Source: Flavobacteriaceae bacterium Ga0077528 (GTDB lineage Bacteria > Bacteroidota > Bacteroidia > Flavobacteriales > Flavobacteriaceae). From it: a stretch of DNA of 64,000 nucleotides. A model generated the notes under the pieces. That model saw only the letters and a program-made list of their open reading frames with translations, was not told the DNA's origin and ran no database searches. The DNA lies in assembly GCA_001464475.1 (NCBI GenBank), contig LNDX01000005.1:93954-157953 (forward strand), given 5' to 3'. Each line of letters starts with the position of its first letter. Position 1 is the stretch's first letter. Positions 26,580-36,391 of the stretch are shown here, in pieces. The position numbers and the translations under genes were made by a program.

Positions 26580-27905
26580 ATGCAAAATAAATTAGTAATA
26601 GTATTTTTCCTTTTTTCAGCCTTGGTCTTTTCACAAGAAACCGAAGTGGTAAAAGATACTACAGTAACTTTCAAAAAAAGAGTATTAGAGTCAACAGAAG
26701 TTGATTTTATGCTCAGTTATTACAATCAAGACGGAATTCATTCCTCTGTATCTGGAGGAATTGGTTCAGAAAAACTGACCGATATTGCTTCTAATATAGT
26801 TGTGGCAATTCCTATGAATGATGATGATGTACTTACTATTGATGCTGGAATCTCTGCGTACACATCTGCCTCATCAAGTAACATTAACCCTTACGATTCT
26901 AAAAATCCAACTCCATGGCAAAGTTCGTCAGGAGCTTCAGAGCAAGACGCTTTAGTTTCTTTAGTAGCTAATTACAGTCATAGTAGTGATGATAGAAACT
27001 TTATTTGGAATGCAGATGTTTCATTTTCTAACGAATATGATTACACTTCAATAGGTTTTGGAGGAGGAATTTCAAAGTTATTTAACGATAAAAATTCTGA
27101 AGTTTCAGTAAAGGTAAATGCTTATCTAGATCAATGGAGACCAATTTATCCTGGAGAATTGCGTAATGGAAATTATCCTAGTTATAATCCATTATTTAGC
27201 CCAAATTTTGTTGCTTGGGACAGTACAGCTCGTAATTCTTATTCAGCTTCAATAAGTTTCTCTCAAGTACTTACTAAGAAAACACAATTTTCTATTTTCT
27301 TCGATTTAGTGCAACAAGATGGTAAACTTTCAACACCTTATCACAGAATTTATTTTGCAGATAAACCTGATTATTATTTTGGTAATCCAAGTTTTATACC
27401 AAATTATGAAAACACTTCTAATGCAGGAGTTTACAGATTAGCTGATGCCATAGAAAAATTGCCAAGTTCTCGTTTCAAATTGCCTATTGGTTTGCGTTGG
27501 AATTACTATATCAATGAAACATTTGTTGTTCGAACGTATTACAGATATTATACAGATAATTGGGATATTACAGCGCATACAGCATCTATAGAAGTGCCCA
27601 TTAAATTGACAGATAAATTTACTGTATCTCCAATGTATCGTTATTATACACAAACACAATCTAAATATTTTGCTCCGTTTGAAAAACATTTATCAACAGA
27701 AGAATTCTATACTTCAGATTATGATTTATCATCATTTAATGCAAATCAATACGGACTTGGAGTATCTTACACGGATATTTTTACGAGCTCAAAAATTTGG
27801 AAATTTGGTTTAAAAAATATTGATTTTAGATTCAATCACTACGATAGAAGTGATGGTCTAAGTTCAAATATAGCTAGTTTAGGATTCAAATTTGTAATGC
27901 AATAG
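26580..27905 (+). CDS. DUF3570 outer-membrane beta-barrel protein
   Basis: From the ATG at 26580 this is a 441-residue protein with a signal peptide (LVFSQ end) and a long series of amphipathic beta-strands ending in NIASLGFKFVMQ. Features such as VDFMLSYYNQDGIHSSVSGG and DVLTIDAGISAYTSASS fit DUF3570. It is likely an outer-membrane channel or receptor working with the DUF4266 lipoprotein and ApbE. The response-regulator gene follows after two bases. A TTG at 26550 that would overlap the previous gene is rejected. Confidence 0.85.
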   Translation: MQNKLVIVFFLFSALVFSQETEVVKDTTVTFKKRVLESTEVDFMLSYYNQDGIHSSVSGGIGSEKLTDIASNIVVAIPMNDDDVLTIDAGISAYTSASSSNINPYDSKNPTPWQSSSGASEQDALVSLVANYSHSSDDRNFIWNADVSFSNEYDYTSIGFGGGISKLFNDKNSEVSVKVNAYLDQWRPIYPGELRNGNYPSYNPLFSPNFVAWDSTARNSYSASISFSQVLTKKTQFSIFFDLVQQDGKLSTPYHRIYFADKPDYYFGNPSFIPNYENTSNAGVYRLADAIEKLPSSRFKLPIGLRWNYYINETFVVRTYYRYYTDNWDITAHTASIEVPIKLTDKFTVSPMYRYYTQTQSKYFAPFEKHLSTEEFYTSDYDLSSFNANQYGLGVSYTDIFTSSKIWKFGLKNIDFRFNHYDRSDGLSSNIASLGFKFVMQ

Positions 27906-27907
27906 CA

Positions 27908-28576
27908 ATGAAAATTTTAATAGTTGAAGACGAAAAAGGAATTTCAGATTTTCTAAAACAAGGTTTAGAAGAAGAAAGTTATGAAATAATCGTGGCATCA
28001 GATGGCTTGTCAGGTTTGGATTTAGCTATTACAAATAAGCCAGATTTAATTTTGTTAGATTGGATGTTGCCTAAAATGTCTGGAATTGATGTTTGTAAAG
28101 AATTTAGAAAAACAGATTCAAAAACACCAATTATTTTTCTTACAGCCAAAGATACTATTCAAGAAACTATAGAAGGATTAAAATCTGGCGCTAATGATTA
28201 TATTAAAAAGCCTTTTAGCTTTGAAGAATTATTAGAAAGAATAAAAATTCATTTTAGAACTATTGATGAAGTAAAACAGTTAGTGCTTTCAAATATTAAA
28301 GTTGATTTAAGTAAATATCAAGTTTTTGTTGATGATAAAGAAGTTTCTCTAACACAAAGAGAATTTGAATTATTAGTTTATCTAATAAAAAATAAAGGAA
28401 ACGTTTGTACAAGAGTTCAAATTATTGAAGATGTTTGGGACATTCATTTCGAATATGATACTGGAGTAATAGATGTTTTTATGAATGCTATTCGAAAAAA
28501 ACTTAACTTAAGTAAAGAAAATGATTGCATTAAAACAATAAGAGGAGTAGGCTATATAGCTAATGATATTAATTAA
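27908..28576 (+). CDS. OmpR-family response regulator
   Basis: A 222-residue regulator with receiver domain 1-120 (acidic pair in VEDEK, phospho-acceptor Asp51 in LLDWMLPKMSG, Lys in YIKKPFSFEELLERI) and a winged-helix DNA-binding domain (about 125-222, with VSLTQREFELLVYLI and CIKTIRGVGYIA). It would bind direct repeats, compatible with the 11-bp phased boxes at 24771 and 29962. The histidine kinase gene starts two bases after its stop. Confidence 0.93.
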   Translation: MKILIVEDEKGISDFLKQGLEEESYEIIVASDGLSGLDLAITNKPDLILLDWMLPKMSGIDVCKEFRKTDSKTPIIFLTAKDTIQETIEGLKSGANDYIKKPFSFEELLERIKIHFRTIDEVKQLVLSNIKVDLSKYQVFVDDKEVSLTQREFELLVYLIKNKGNVCTRVQIIEDVWDIHFEYDTGVIDVFMNAIRKKLNLSKENDCIKTIRGVGYIANDIN

Positions 28577-28578
28577 AT

Positions 28579-29958
28579 ATGTTCACATTTTCATTCAGAA
28601 ATAGAATTGCTTTCAATTATATTATTAGTACTGCTTTACTAATAGCCTTTGTATTTATTGTAATTTATCAAGTCATTTATTATAGTGTTGATAATCATAT
28701 AAATGATGATATAAATGATGAAGTCAAAAAGCATCTAGGTGAAATAGAAATCGATAGAAATAATACTTACCTAATACAAGTTGATCAATGGAGGGCAAGA
28801 GAACATAACACTGTTGATGTTAATCCAGTATTTGTTCAGTTTCATGACATTAACAACCAACTTATTGATAAATCACCTAATCTTAAAGGAATTTTATTAA
28901 AACTAAATGATAAAGACAAAGACAACGTTCTTGTTGATACCTATTTAAATAATAAACCAATAAGACAAATTCAAGTTCCACTTGTAGATAATAATAAAAT
29001 TATTGGACATGTAATTGTAGCAATGTCACTTGATGATGCCACAATGATATTATCCAATTTAAAGAAAATACTTTTAATTGCATTTCCTCTAATATTAGTT
29101 GTTTTATTCTTGATTGCAAGACTTATTGCAGGAAGAAGTATTAAACCAGTTACTTCAATAATTGAAACATCTAGCACCATAACTAGAGATAATTTAAAAT
29201 CTAGGATTCAACTTCCAAATAATAAAGATGAATTATACACGCTTTCTGAAACGATAAATAATCTTTTAGATAGAATTGAAAATGCAATTGAACGTGAGAA
29301 ACAATTTACCTCAGATGCCTCACATGAACTTCGAACACCATTGGCTGTAATAAAAGGAACAATGGAAGTATTAATAAGAAAACCTAGAGAAAAGCAAGAA
29401 TATGAAGATAAAATCAATTTTTGCATAACAGAAGTTGATAGATTAAATAATCTAGTTGACCAGTTACTTTTATTAGCACGTTTTGAAAATCAAAAGCAAA
29501 ATATTAGAAACGAACAAGTATATCTTAACTCTCTAATACTTGATACAATAGCTAGATTTTCTGAAAAAATTAAAGAAAAAAAGATAACAATTGTTGCCAA
29601 TTTTCAAGAGGATTATTATATAAAATCAGATACTTATTTAGTTTCTATCATTTTAAGTAATATAATATCTAATGCAATAAAGTACAGTAATAAAAGTGGA
29701 AAAATTGATATTGAATTGAAAAAAGATAAGGAGAACGTTTATTGCAGTATTTCAGATAATGGTATTGGAATTGTAGCGGAAGATTTAGAAAAAATATTCA
29801 ACTCTTTCTACCGTTCAGATATTTCTAATCATCCTGAAATTAAAGGAACTGGACTTAGTCTATCAATTGTTAAAAGACTCTGCAATTTGCTTTCTATAGA
29901 ATTAAATATTAAAAGTATAAAAGAGGAAGGTACTTCTGTAAATTTAAGGATTTCCTAA
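28579..29958 (+). CDS. Sensor histidine kinase
   Basis: A 459-residue kinase with membrane helices at about 12-34 and 163-182 enclosing a periplasmic sensor of about 125 residues, then HAMP, the phosphorylated His249 in SDASHELRTP, and a HATPase domain with N-box IISNAIKYS and G-boxes SDNGIGI and KGTGLSLSIV. It resembles CusS/HisKA sensors for metals. It probably controls the downstream efflux genes. Confidence 0.93.
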   Translation: MFTFSFRNRIAFNYIISTALLIAFVFIVIYQVIYYSVDNHINDDINDEVKKHLGEIEIDRNNTYLIQVDQWRAREHNTVDVNPVFVQFHDINNQLIDKSPNLKGILLKLNDKDKDNVLVDTYLNNKPIRQIQVPLVDNNKIIGHVIVAMSLDDATMILSNLKKILLIAFPLILVVLFLIARLIAGRSIKPVTSIIETSSTITRDNLKSRIQLPNNKDELYTLSETINNLLDRIENAIEREKQFTSDASHELRTPLAVIKGTMEVLIRKPREKQEYEDKINFCITEVDRLNNLVDQLLLLARFENQKQNIRNEQVYLNSLILDTIARFSEKIKEKKITIVANFQEDYYIKSDTYLVSIILSNIISNAIKYSNKSGKIDIELKKDKENVYCSISDNGIGIVAEDLEKIFNSFYRSDISNHPEIKGTGLSLSIVKRLCNLLSIELNIKSIKEEGTSVNLRIS

Positions 29959-29985
29959 TTAGATATTAAGTTTATACTAAGTTTT
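29943..29985 (+). promoter_or_regulatory. Phased TTAAG boxes upstream of the RND pump
   Basis: (C/T)TAAG words end at 29948, 29970 and 29981, i.e. on an 11-bp grid. GATATTAAG at 29962-29970 is the reverse complement of CTTAATATC at 24782-24790. The position is 20-40 bases before the -7 box at 30003, suited to an activator. Confidence 0.5.
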
Positions 29986-30002
29986 AATTTTCATCAATTG
30001 AC

Positions 30003-30010
30003 TATCTTTG
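30003..30010 (+). promoter_or_regulatory. -7 promoter box of the RND pump
   Basis: TAtcTTTG, an exact consensus match 22 bases before the ATG at 30032. Confidence 0.6.
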
Positions 30011-30031
30011 TTAAAAGAAAATTGAAAGAAA

Positions 30032-33000
30032 ATGCTTGAAAAAATCATCGCCTTTAGCTTAAAAAACAAACTAATAGTTTTACTATTTACACTAGGAATT
30101 TTCGGATTCGGAGTATATTCTGTATTCCAAATTTCAATTGGTGCTGTGCCAGATGTAACTAATAATCAGGTTCAAGTAATTACAACTTCTAGAAATCTTT
30201 CCACTCAAGATATTGAACAATTCATTACTTATCCAGTAGAAATTGAAATGGCAAACTTGCCTGGAGTAAAAGAAATTCGCTCTATTTCAAAATTTGGACT
30301 TTCTGTAGTAACCATTGTTTTTGAAGACGATATGGGTTCGTATCTTCCAAGACAATTAATTGCCGAAAAAATAAAAACAGCTTCCGAAAAAATACCTCAA
30401 GGTTTTGGAACTCCAGAAATGGGTCCAATCACAACTGGTTTAGGTGAAATTTATCAATATGTTTTAGATGTTAAACCTGAATATAAAAATCAATATTCTG
30501 TAACCGATTTAAGAACCATTCAAGATTGGGTTGTAAAACGTCAATTATCTGGAATAAAAGGTGTTGTAGAAATAAATACTTGGGGAGGTTATTTAAAACA
30601 ATATGAAGTTGCCATAAATTCATCTAAACTTAAAGCGATGAATATTTCAACTATTGATGTTTTCAATGCTTTAGAAAATAACAATAGCATTGCTGGTGGC
30701 GCTTACATTGAAAAGGTAAATCAAAGCTATTTTATTCGTGGCGAAGGAAAAGTAAAATCGCTTGATGACATAGAAAATATTGTTGTTAAAAATGACAATG
30801 GAATTCCAATTTATGTAAAAGATGTAGCACAAATTGGTTTTGGAAGTGCCAATCGTTTTGGAGCAATTACCGGAAATGGAGAAGGAGAGAAGGTACTTGG
30901 GCAAGTAATGATGCTAAAAGGAGGAAACTCTAAGCAAGTAATTGGTGATGTAAAAGCAAGAGTTGCCGAAATCGAAAAAACATTACCAAAAGGCGTTTAT
31001 ATCAACCCATTTTTAGAAAGAAGTGAACTAGTCGGAAAAACTACTTTTACTGTAGCAGAAAACCTTATTTTAGGTTGTTTAATTGTAATTTTTGTAGTCG
31101 TTCTTTTGTTAGGAAATTGGCGTTCAGGATTGGTTGTTGCTTCAGTAATTCCATTATGTTTATTATTTGCAATTTCGTTTATGAACATCTTTGGAATTGA
31201 TGCAAACTTAATGAGTTTAGGCGCAATAGATTTCGGGATTATAATTGATGGAGCCGTAATTATTGTTGAGTTTATCGCTTTTCAAATTGCTCACAAATCA
31301 AGACATTTAGTTAATTTATCCAAAGAGGAACGTCAAATTCAAATTGATGAAATCACTTATAAAAGTGCTTCCAAAATGATGAATTCAGCTGTTTTTGGTC
31401 AGTTAATTATTCTAATAGTTTTCATTCCAATTCTTTCACTATCTGGCGTTGAAGGAAAAATGTTCAAACCAATGGCAATGACATTTAGTTTTGCATTAGT
31501 AGGAGCAATGCTACTTTGTTTCACTTATGTTCCTGTAGTTTCTTCATTGTTTTTAAAACCTAAAGAAGAAAATCCAAATTCTTTTTCTTCTCGATTAATA
31601 ACCAAAATGAATTCGTGGTATTTGCCTGTAATCACTTGGGCTCTAAGTAATACTAAGAAAGTAATTTATGGAGCCATATCATTATTAGTCTTTGCAATCG
31701 TACTTTTTACAACAATGGGTGGCGAGTTTATTCCTACTTTAGATGAAGGTGATTTTGTAATTCAACCGGTTTTAAAAACAGGGACTTCATTGACTAAAAC
31801 AATAGAAACAACTACCAAAATTGAAAAAATAATTCTAAAAAATTTCCCAGAAGTTACGCAAGTTGTAAGTAGAATTGGAGCAGCTGAAGTGCCAACCGAT
31901 CCAATGAGCATGGAAGAATCGGATGTTATTGTAAAACTGAAACCAAAAGGTGATTGGGTTTCTGCAGATTCAAAAGACGAATTAGCAGATAAAATTAAAA
32001 CTGAGATAGAAAAGCAAATTCCAAACATGGAAATCGAATTCACGCAACCTATAGAAATGCGATTTAACGAATTAATCTCAGGAACTAGAAGTGATGTTGC
32101 TATTAAAATATTTGGGGAAGATTTGAATGTATTAGCAAAAAGAGCACAACAAATTAAATATGCTATTGCAGATGTAGAAGGCGCTTCTGATATTATTATT
32201 GAAAAAACAGAAGGTTTGCCACAAATGAGTGTAGTTTACAATCGTTCAAAAATTGCTCGATACGGATTGAATATTGCTGATTTGAATGAAATGATAGCAC
32301 TTGGTTTTGCAGGAAAAACTGTTGGAACTGTATTCGAAGGTGAAAAGCGTTTTGATATGGTAATTCGTTTAGATAAAACCAACCGTCAAGATATCGATAA
32401 TTTGAGAAATCTGTATGTTCCAACTCCAAATGGTGAACAAATTCCACTTCAAGAATTGGCACAAATTGAATATACAGAAGGTCCAGCAAAAATTTCAAGA
32501 GACAATACTCGTAGAAGAATTGTTGTTGGAATCAACGTTAGAAACCGCGATTTGCAAAGTGTTGTAAACGATGTTCAAAAAATTGTTAACGAGAAAATAA
32601 AATTACCGGAAGGTTATTATGTAACTTATGGTGGTCAATTTGAAAACCTTCAAAGTGCCAAAGCGCGTTTGTTGATTGCTGTTCCAATCGCATTATTTTT
32701 AATATTTATTCTTTTGTATTTTGCGTTTGGTTCGGTAAAGGAAGCTTTGATGGTTTATTCTGCAATTCCACTTTCAGCGGTTGGAGGAATATTATTTCTT
32801 TGGATTCGTGATTTACCATTTAGTATTTCCGCAGGTGTTGGATTTATTGCTCTTTTCGGAATCGCAGTCCTTAACGGAATTGTACTTATTGAACATTTTA
32901 AAGAACTAAAACATCAAGGAATGAAAGATATAAACGAACTAATTTTGAAAGGTACAACCGATAGATTACGTCCAGTTTTACTAACAGCAGCTGCTGCAGC

Positions 33001-34363
33001 TTTAGGATTTTTGCCAATGGCAATTTCGTCATCAGCAGGAGCAGAGGTTCAACGTCCGTTAGCAACAGTTGTTATTGGTGGATTGTTTACAGCAACCATT
33101 TTAACCATGATTGTACTTCCAATTTTATACAAACTTTTAGACAAAAAAGAAGGCAAAAAAGCTAAGTTTAAAATTCATGCCAATGCCACAATCATTTTGT
33201 TACTATTGAGTTCATCATTGGCGTTTTCACAAAATAGTAATCCTGAATTAGATAGTTTAATTTCAAAAGCGCATCAAAATAACAAAGCCATAAAAGCTGG
33301 TCAATTATCAGTTGATAAAGCTAAAGCGAATATAAAATCGGCTTACTCGTTTGATAAAACTAATATTTATTACAGCTATGATCAGAACAATTTGGCTTTA
33401 AATAATCTGCCTTTAAAAGTATTCGGAGTACAACAACGATTTTTATTTCCATCGGTTTATGGTGCTCAAAAGAAATTATATTCTGCTGAATATGAAAGAG
33501 AAAAAGCAAATTTTGAAATCACCAAAAATAGATTATCAAATGAGGTTGCTAAAGTTTATAATCATATTGTTTATTATCAAAATCAAGAAAAATTATTCAA
33601 ATATTTAGATAGTTTGTATCAAAATTTCTCGAAAGCAAGTGATAGACGTTTTGAATTAGGAGAAACCAATTACCTTGAAAAAATTACAGCTCAAAGTAAG
33701 TTTAGACAAATCAGAACTAGATTAGCTCAAATAGAAAAAGACAAATTGGCTAATTATGAAATGCTAAAAGGGTTGTTACAATCTGATGAAAAAACTATTA
33801 TAAAAAATGACAAATTAATTCCAAACAATACAATAATTGAAAGTACAAGTAAAGACTTATATAATTCTTATTTTGAGAATATTACAAAAACATTTCAATC
33901 TAATACTAAACTTCAAAAACAACACTATTTGCCAGATATAAATCTAGAGTATTTTCAAGGTACGAATAATGGTTTATCGCAGTCTTTATATGGATTTCAA
34001 GTTGGGTTATCAGTTCCAATTTTATTTGGAGGTACAAAAGCTAAAATCAATGTTGCCAATTTAGAATTACAAAGTTGGGAGCAACAAAAACAAAGTGAAC
34101 AAATTAAAATGGAGCAATTCATTTCACAAAAGAAAAATGAATTAATCAAACATGAAGAAGGAATAAAATACTATAAAGATTACGGAGAAAAATTGGCTAA
34201 AGAAATTATAAAAGTAGCGGATATGAGCTATAAACATGGAGAAATAGATTTTTTTCAATACATTACCTCTTTAGAAAACGCCACATCAATTCAAGTGGAT
34301 TATCTTGAAAATGTGTTACAATACAACAAAACCCAATTTGATTTACACTATCTTAATTACTAA
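30032..34363 (+). CDS. Heavy-metal RND transporter fused to a TolC-like domain
   Basis: The 1443-residue product has a CusA/CzcA-type RND pump in residues 1 to about 1045, with the heavy-metal motif DFGIIIDGAVIIVE in helix 4 and two repeats of six helices. A second signal-peptide-like segment follows (KKAKFKIHANATIILLLLSS, then AFSQ, about 1042-1070). The last 375 residues are an outer-membrane efflux (TolC/CusC) domain with coiled coils. It would drive metal ions out of the periplasm by proton antiport. The fused layout is known from Bacteroidota. Because the RND C-terminus is cytoplasmic, the internal signal sequence probably lets the TolC part be exported and cut free. Confidence 0.9.
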   Translation: MLEKIIAFSLKNKLIVLLFTLGIFGFGVYSVFQISIGAVPDVTNNQVQVITTSRNLSTQDIEQFITYPVEIEMANLPGVKEIRSISKFGLSVVTIVFEDDMGSYLPRQLIAEKIKTASEKIPQGFGTPEMGPITTGLGEIYQYVLDVKPEYKNQYSVTDLRTIQDWVVKRQLSGIKGVVEINTWGGYLKQYEVAINSSKLKAMNISTIDVFNALENNNSIAGGAYIEKVNQSYFIRGEGKVKSLDDIENIVVKNDNGIPIYVKDVAQIGFGSANRFGAITGNGEGEKVLGQVMMLKGGNSKQVIGDVKARVAEIEKTLPKGVYINPFLERSELVGKTTFTVAENLILGCLIVIFVVVLLLGNWRSGLVVASVIPLCLLFAISFMNIFGIDANLMSLGAIDFGIIIDGAVIIVEFIAFQIAHKSRHLVNLSKEERQIQIDEITYKSASKMMNSAVFGQLIILIVFIPILSLSGVEGKMFKPMAMTFSFALVGAMLLCFTYVPVVSSLFLKPKEENPNSFSSRLITKMNSWYLPVITWALSNTKKVIYGAISLLVFAIVLFTTMGGEFIPTLDEGDFVIQPVLKTGTSLTKTIETTTKIEKIILKNFPEVTQVVSRIGAAEVPTDPMSMEESDVIVKLKPKGDWVSADSKDELADKIKTEIEKQIPNMEIEFTQPIEMRFNELISGTRSDVAIKIFGEDLNVLAKRAQQIKYAIADVEGASDIIIEKTEGLPQMSVVYNRSKIARYGLNIADLNEMIALGFAGKTVGTVFEGEKRFDMVIRLDKTNRQDIDNLRNLYVPTPNGEQIPLQELAQIEYTEGPAKISRDNTRRRIVVGINVRNRDLQSVVNDVQKIVNEKIKLPEGYYVTYGGQFENLQSAKARLLIAVPIALFLIFILLYFAFGSVKEALMVYSAIPLSAVGGILFLWIRDLPFSISAGVGFIALFGIAVLNGIVLIEHFKELKHQGMKDINELILKGTTDRLRPVLLTAAAAALGFLPMAISSSAGAEVQRPLATVVIGGLFTATILTMIVLPILYKLLDKKEGKKAKFKIHANATIILLLLSSSLAFSQNSNPELDSLISKAHQNNKAIKAGQLSVDKAKANIKSAYSFDKTNIYYSYDQNNLALNNLPLKVFGVQQRFLFPSVYGAQKKLYSAEYEREKANFEITKNRLSNEVAKVYNHIVYYQNQEKLFKYLDSLYQNFSKASDRRFELGETNYLEKITAQSKFRQIRTRLAQIEKDKLANYEMLKGLLQSDEKTIIKNDKLIPNNTIIESTSKDLYNSYFENITKTFQSNTKLQKQHYLPDINLEYFQGTNNGLSQSLYGFQVGLSVPILFGGTKAKINVANLELQSWEQQKQSEQIKMEQFISQKKNELIKHEEGIKYYKDYGEKLAKEIIKVADMSYKHGEIDFFQYITSLENATSIQVDYLENVLQYNKTQFDLHYLNY

Positions 34364-34369
34364 TTTACG

Positions 34370-35488
34370 ATGAAAAAAATACTATATATACTTGCAGCGA
34401 CTACTTTACTAGTTTCATGTAAAGATGCAAAAACAGAAGCTCCAGCAGACAAAAATGATGGTTTAACTATAATTTCTACCAATCAATTTAAAACTATGGC
34501 AATGGAAGTTGGAACTCCAGTAGAACAAGATTTTGATGTCACTGTAAAGGCTTCAGGTAAGATAGACGTTCCACCTCAAAATAGAGCTAAAATTACTTCA
34601 TTTATTGGAGGATATGTAAAATCTACGAGCCTTTTGGTTGGAAATAAAGTAATTAAAGGTCAGCCACTCTTGACTATGGAAAACACAGAATTTCTTGATA
34701 TTCAGAAAGATTATCTTGAAGTTGCTGAACAAATCACCTATTTAAAATCGGAATTTGAAAGACAAAAAACGTTGTATGATGAGAAAATTACTTCTCAAAA
34801 GAACTACTTAAAAGCGGAAAGTGATTATAGAAGAGCCAAAGGAATGTATCAAAGTTTAAGAGCTAAATTACTTTTGCTAAACATCAATCCAAGTAATGTT
34901 GAAAAAGGAAAATTGACTTCTGTTGTTACTATTTTCTCTCCAATTTCAGGTGATATTGTAATCATGAATGCTAATGTCGGAATGTACATTGCAGCTTCTG
35001 ATGTAATTTTAGAAATTGTTGACACAAGTCATTTGCATTTGGAATTAGCAGTTTTTGAAAAAGATATTTTGAAAATCAAAGTTGGTCAAAAAATTAAATT
35101 CACTGTTCCAGAAGCTTCAAAGGAAATTTTTGATGCTGACGTTCATTTGGTAGGAAAATCTATTGAAGGTAACGACAGAACTATCAATGTTCATGGGCAT
35201 CTTGATGACGCTATCAAACAAAGATTATTAACAGGTATGTTTGTTGAATCTCAAATCATAACCGATTCTAAAAAAGGTTTAGCCATACCGAAAGACGCTT
35301 TAATCTTTGAAAACCAGAAATATTTCGTACTTTTATTAAAGAATGAAGACGCAAAAGGATATTCATTTGAAAAGGTTCAAGTTCAAAAAGGAACTGCTTC
35401 AGAAAATTTTGTTGAAATTCTACCAAATGAGCAAGTTAATGCCAATTCAAAACTATTAACCAAAGGAGTTTTTGATATTATTAACTAA
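34370..35488 (+). CDS. RND efflux periplasmic adaptor (CusB/CzcB-like) lipoprotein
   Basis: A 372-residue membrane-fusion protein: lipobox LVSC at residue 17, a barrel-sandwich with SFIGGYVKSTSLLVGNKVIKG, a coiled-coil hairpin (about 115-170), the second half VVTIFSPISGDIVIMNANVG, then beta-barrel and membrane-proximal domains. It connects the RND pump with its TolC part. The start is six bases after the pump stop, so they are one transcript. Confidence 0.93.
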   Translation: MKKILYILAATTLLVSCKDAKTEAPADKNDGLTIISTNQFKTMAMEVGTPVEQDFDVTVKASGKIDVPPQNRAKITSFIGGYVKSTSLLVGNKVIKGQPLLTMENTEFLDIQKDYLEVAEQITYLKSEFERQKTLYDEKITSQKNYLKAESDYRRAKGMYQSLRAKLLLLNINPSNVEKGKLTSVVTIFSPISGDIVIMNANVGMYIAASDVILEIVDTSHLHLELAVFEKDILKIKVGQKIKFTVPEASKEIFDADVHLVGKSIEGNDRTINVHGHLDDAIKQRLLTGMFVESQIITDSKKGLAIPKDALIFENQKYFVLLLKNEDAKGYSFEKVQVQKGTASENFVEILPNEQVNANSKLLTKGVFDIIN

Positions 35489-35535
35489 AAAAAGGATAAA
35501 AAAAACAATCACTCAATTACTAAAAATATATAAAG

Positions 35536-36264
35536 ATGATTAAATCTAAAAAAGAAAAGGAAACAATAACAATAGATAATTATCTAGACAGTCATTACAT
35601 TCATAGAAGTAATTGGTTAAGAGCTGCAGTTTTAGGCGCAAATGATGGAATAATATCTATTTCTAGTCTTGCTATTGGAGTTGCTGCGGCAAGTTCAACA
35701 AGAGAACCAATTGTTTTAGCTACAGTAGCCGGACTTGTTGCTGGTGCATTGTCAATGGCAGCTGGAGAATATGTATCTGTAAGTTCACAAACGGATACAG
35801 AAAAGGCAGATATTGAAAGAGAAATAAAAGAATTAGAAGAAATGCCTGAAGAAGAGTTGAAAATATTAGCTCAAATATATGAAAAAAGAGGATTAAAAAA
35901 AGAAACCGCTATGCAAGTAGCCATTGAATTCACGGAAAAAGATGCATTAGGCGCTCATATCAGAGATGAATTAGGAATAAATGAGATAAGTCAAGCAAAT
36001 CCTATTCAAGCGGCTATTTCATCAGGTGCTGCTTTTACTGTTGGTGGTGTATTGCCATTGCTTGTTATTCTTTTTGCACCCATAAAAAATATGGAATATT
36101 GGCTATATGCTTTCACAATAATTTTTCTAATGGTATTGGGAAGTATAGCTGCTAAAACTGGAGGCTCAAGTATTAAAAAAGCTATTTTACGTATAACCAT
36201 TTGGGGTACAATCGCAATGGTATTATCAGCATTAGTTGGGTATATCTTTGGAGTTAGGGTATAA
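35536..36264 (+). CDS. VIT1/CCC1-type metal transporter
   Basis: A 242-residue membrane protein with five helices. The first contains AAVLGANDGIISISSLAIGV and the second GALSMAAGEYVSVSSQTDTEKADIERE, the signature of the VIT/CCC1 family. It has the polar metal-binding domain between helices 2 and 3 (ELEEMPEEELKILAQIYEKRGL). Relatives move Fe2+ or Mn2+ out of the cytoplasm. Its place after a heavy-metal efflux pump suggests a joint metal-detoxification role. Confidence 0.9.
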   Translation: MIKSKKEKETITIDNYLDSHYIHRSNWLRAAVLGANDGIISISSLAIGVAAASSTREPIVLATVAGLVAGALSMAAGEYVSVSSQTDTEKADIEREIKELEEMPEEELKILAQIYEKRGLKKETAMQVAIEFTEKDALGAHIRDELGINEISQANPIQAAISSGAAFTVGGVLPLLVILFAPIKNMEYWLYAFTIIFLMVLGSIAAKTGGSSIKKAILRITIWGTIAMVLSALVGYIFGVRV

Positions 36265-36391
36265 AACTTAATCAATAAAATATATGAGATTTATGTAATT
36301 TATTTAAAGTATTTTACAAAAATTAAATTTAAATAAATGACTAATTTAGGCTAACCAATAGAACTAAATAAAAAACTTAAAAAATTAAATT

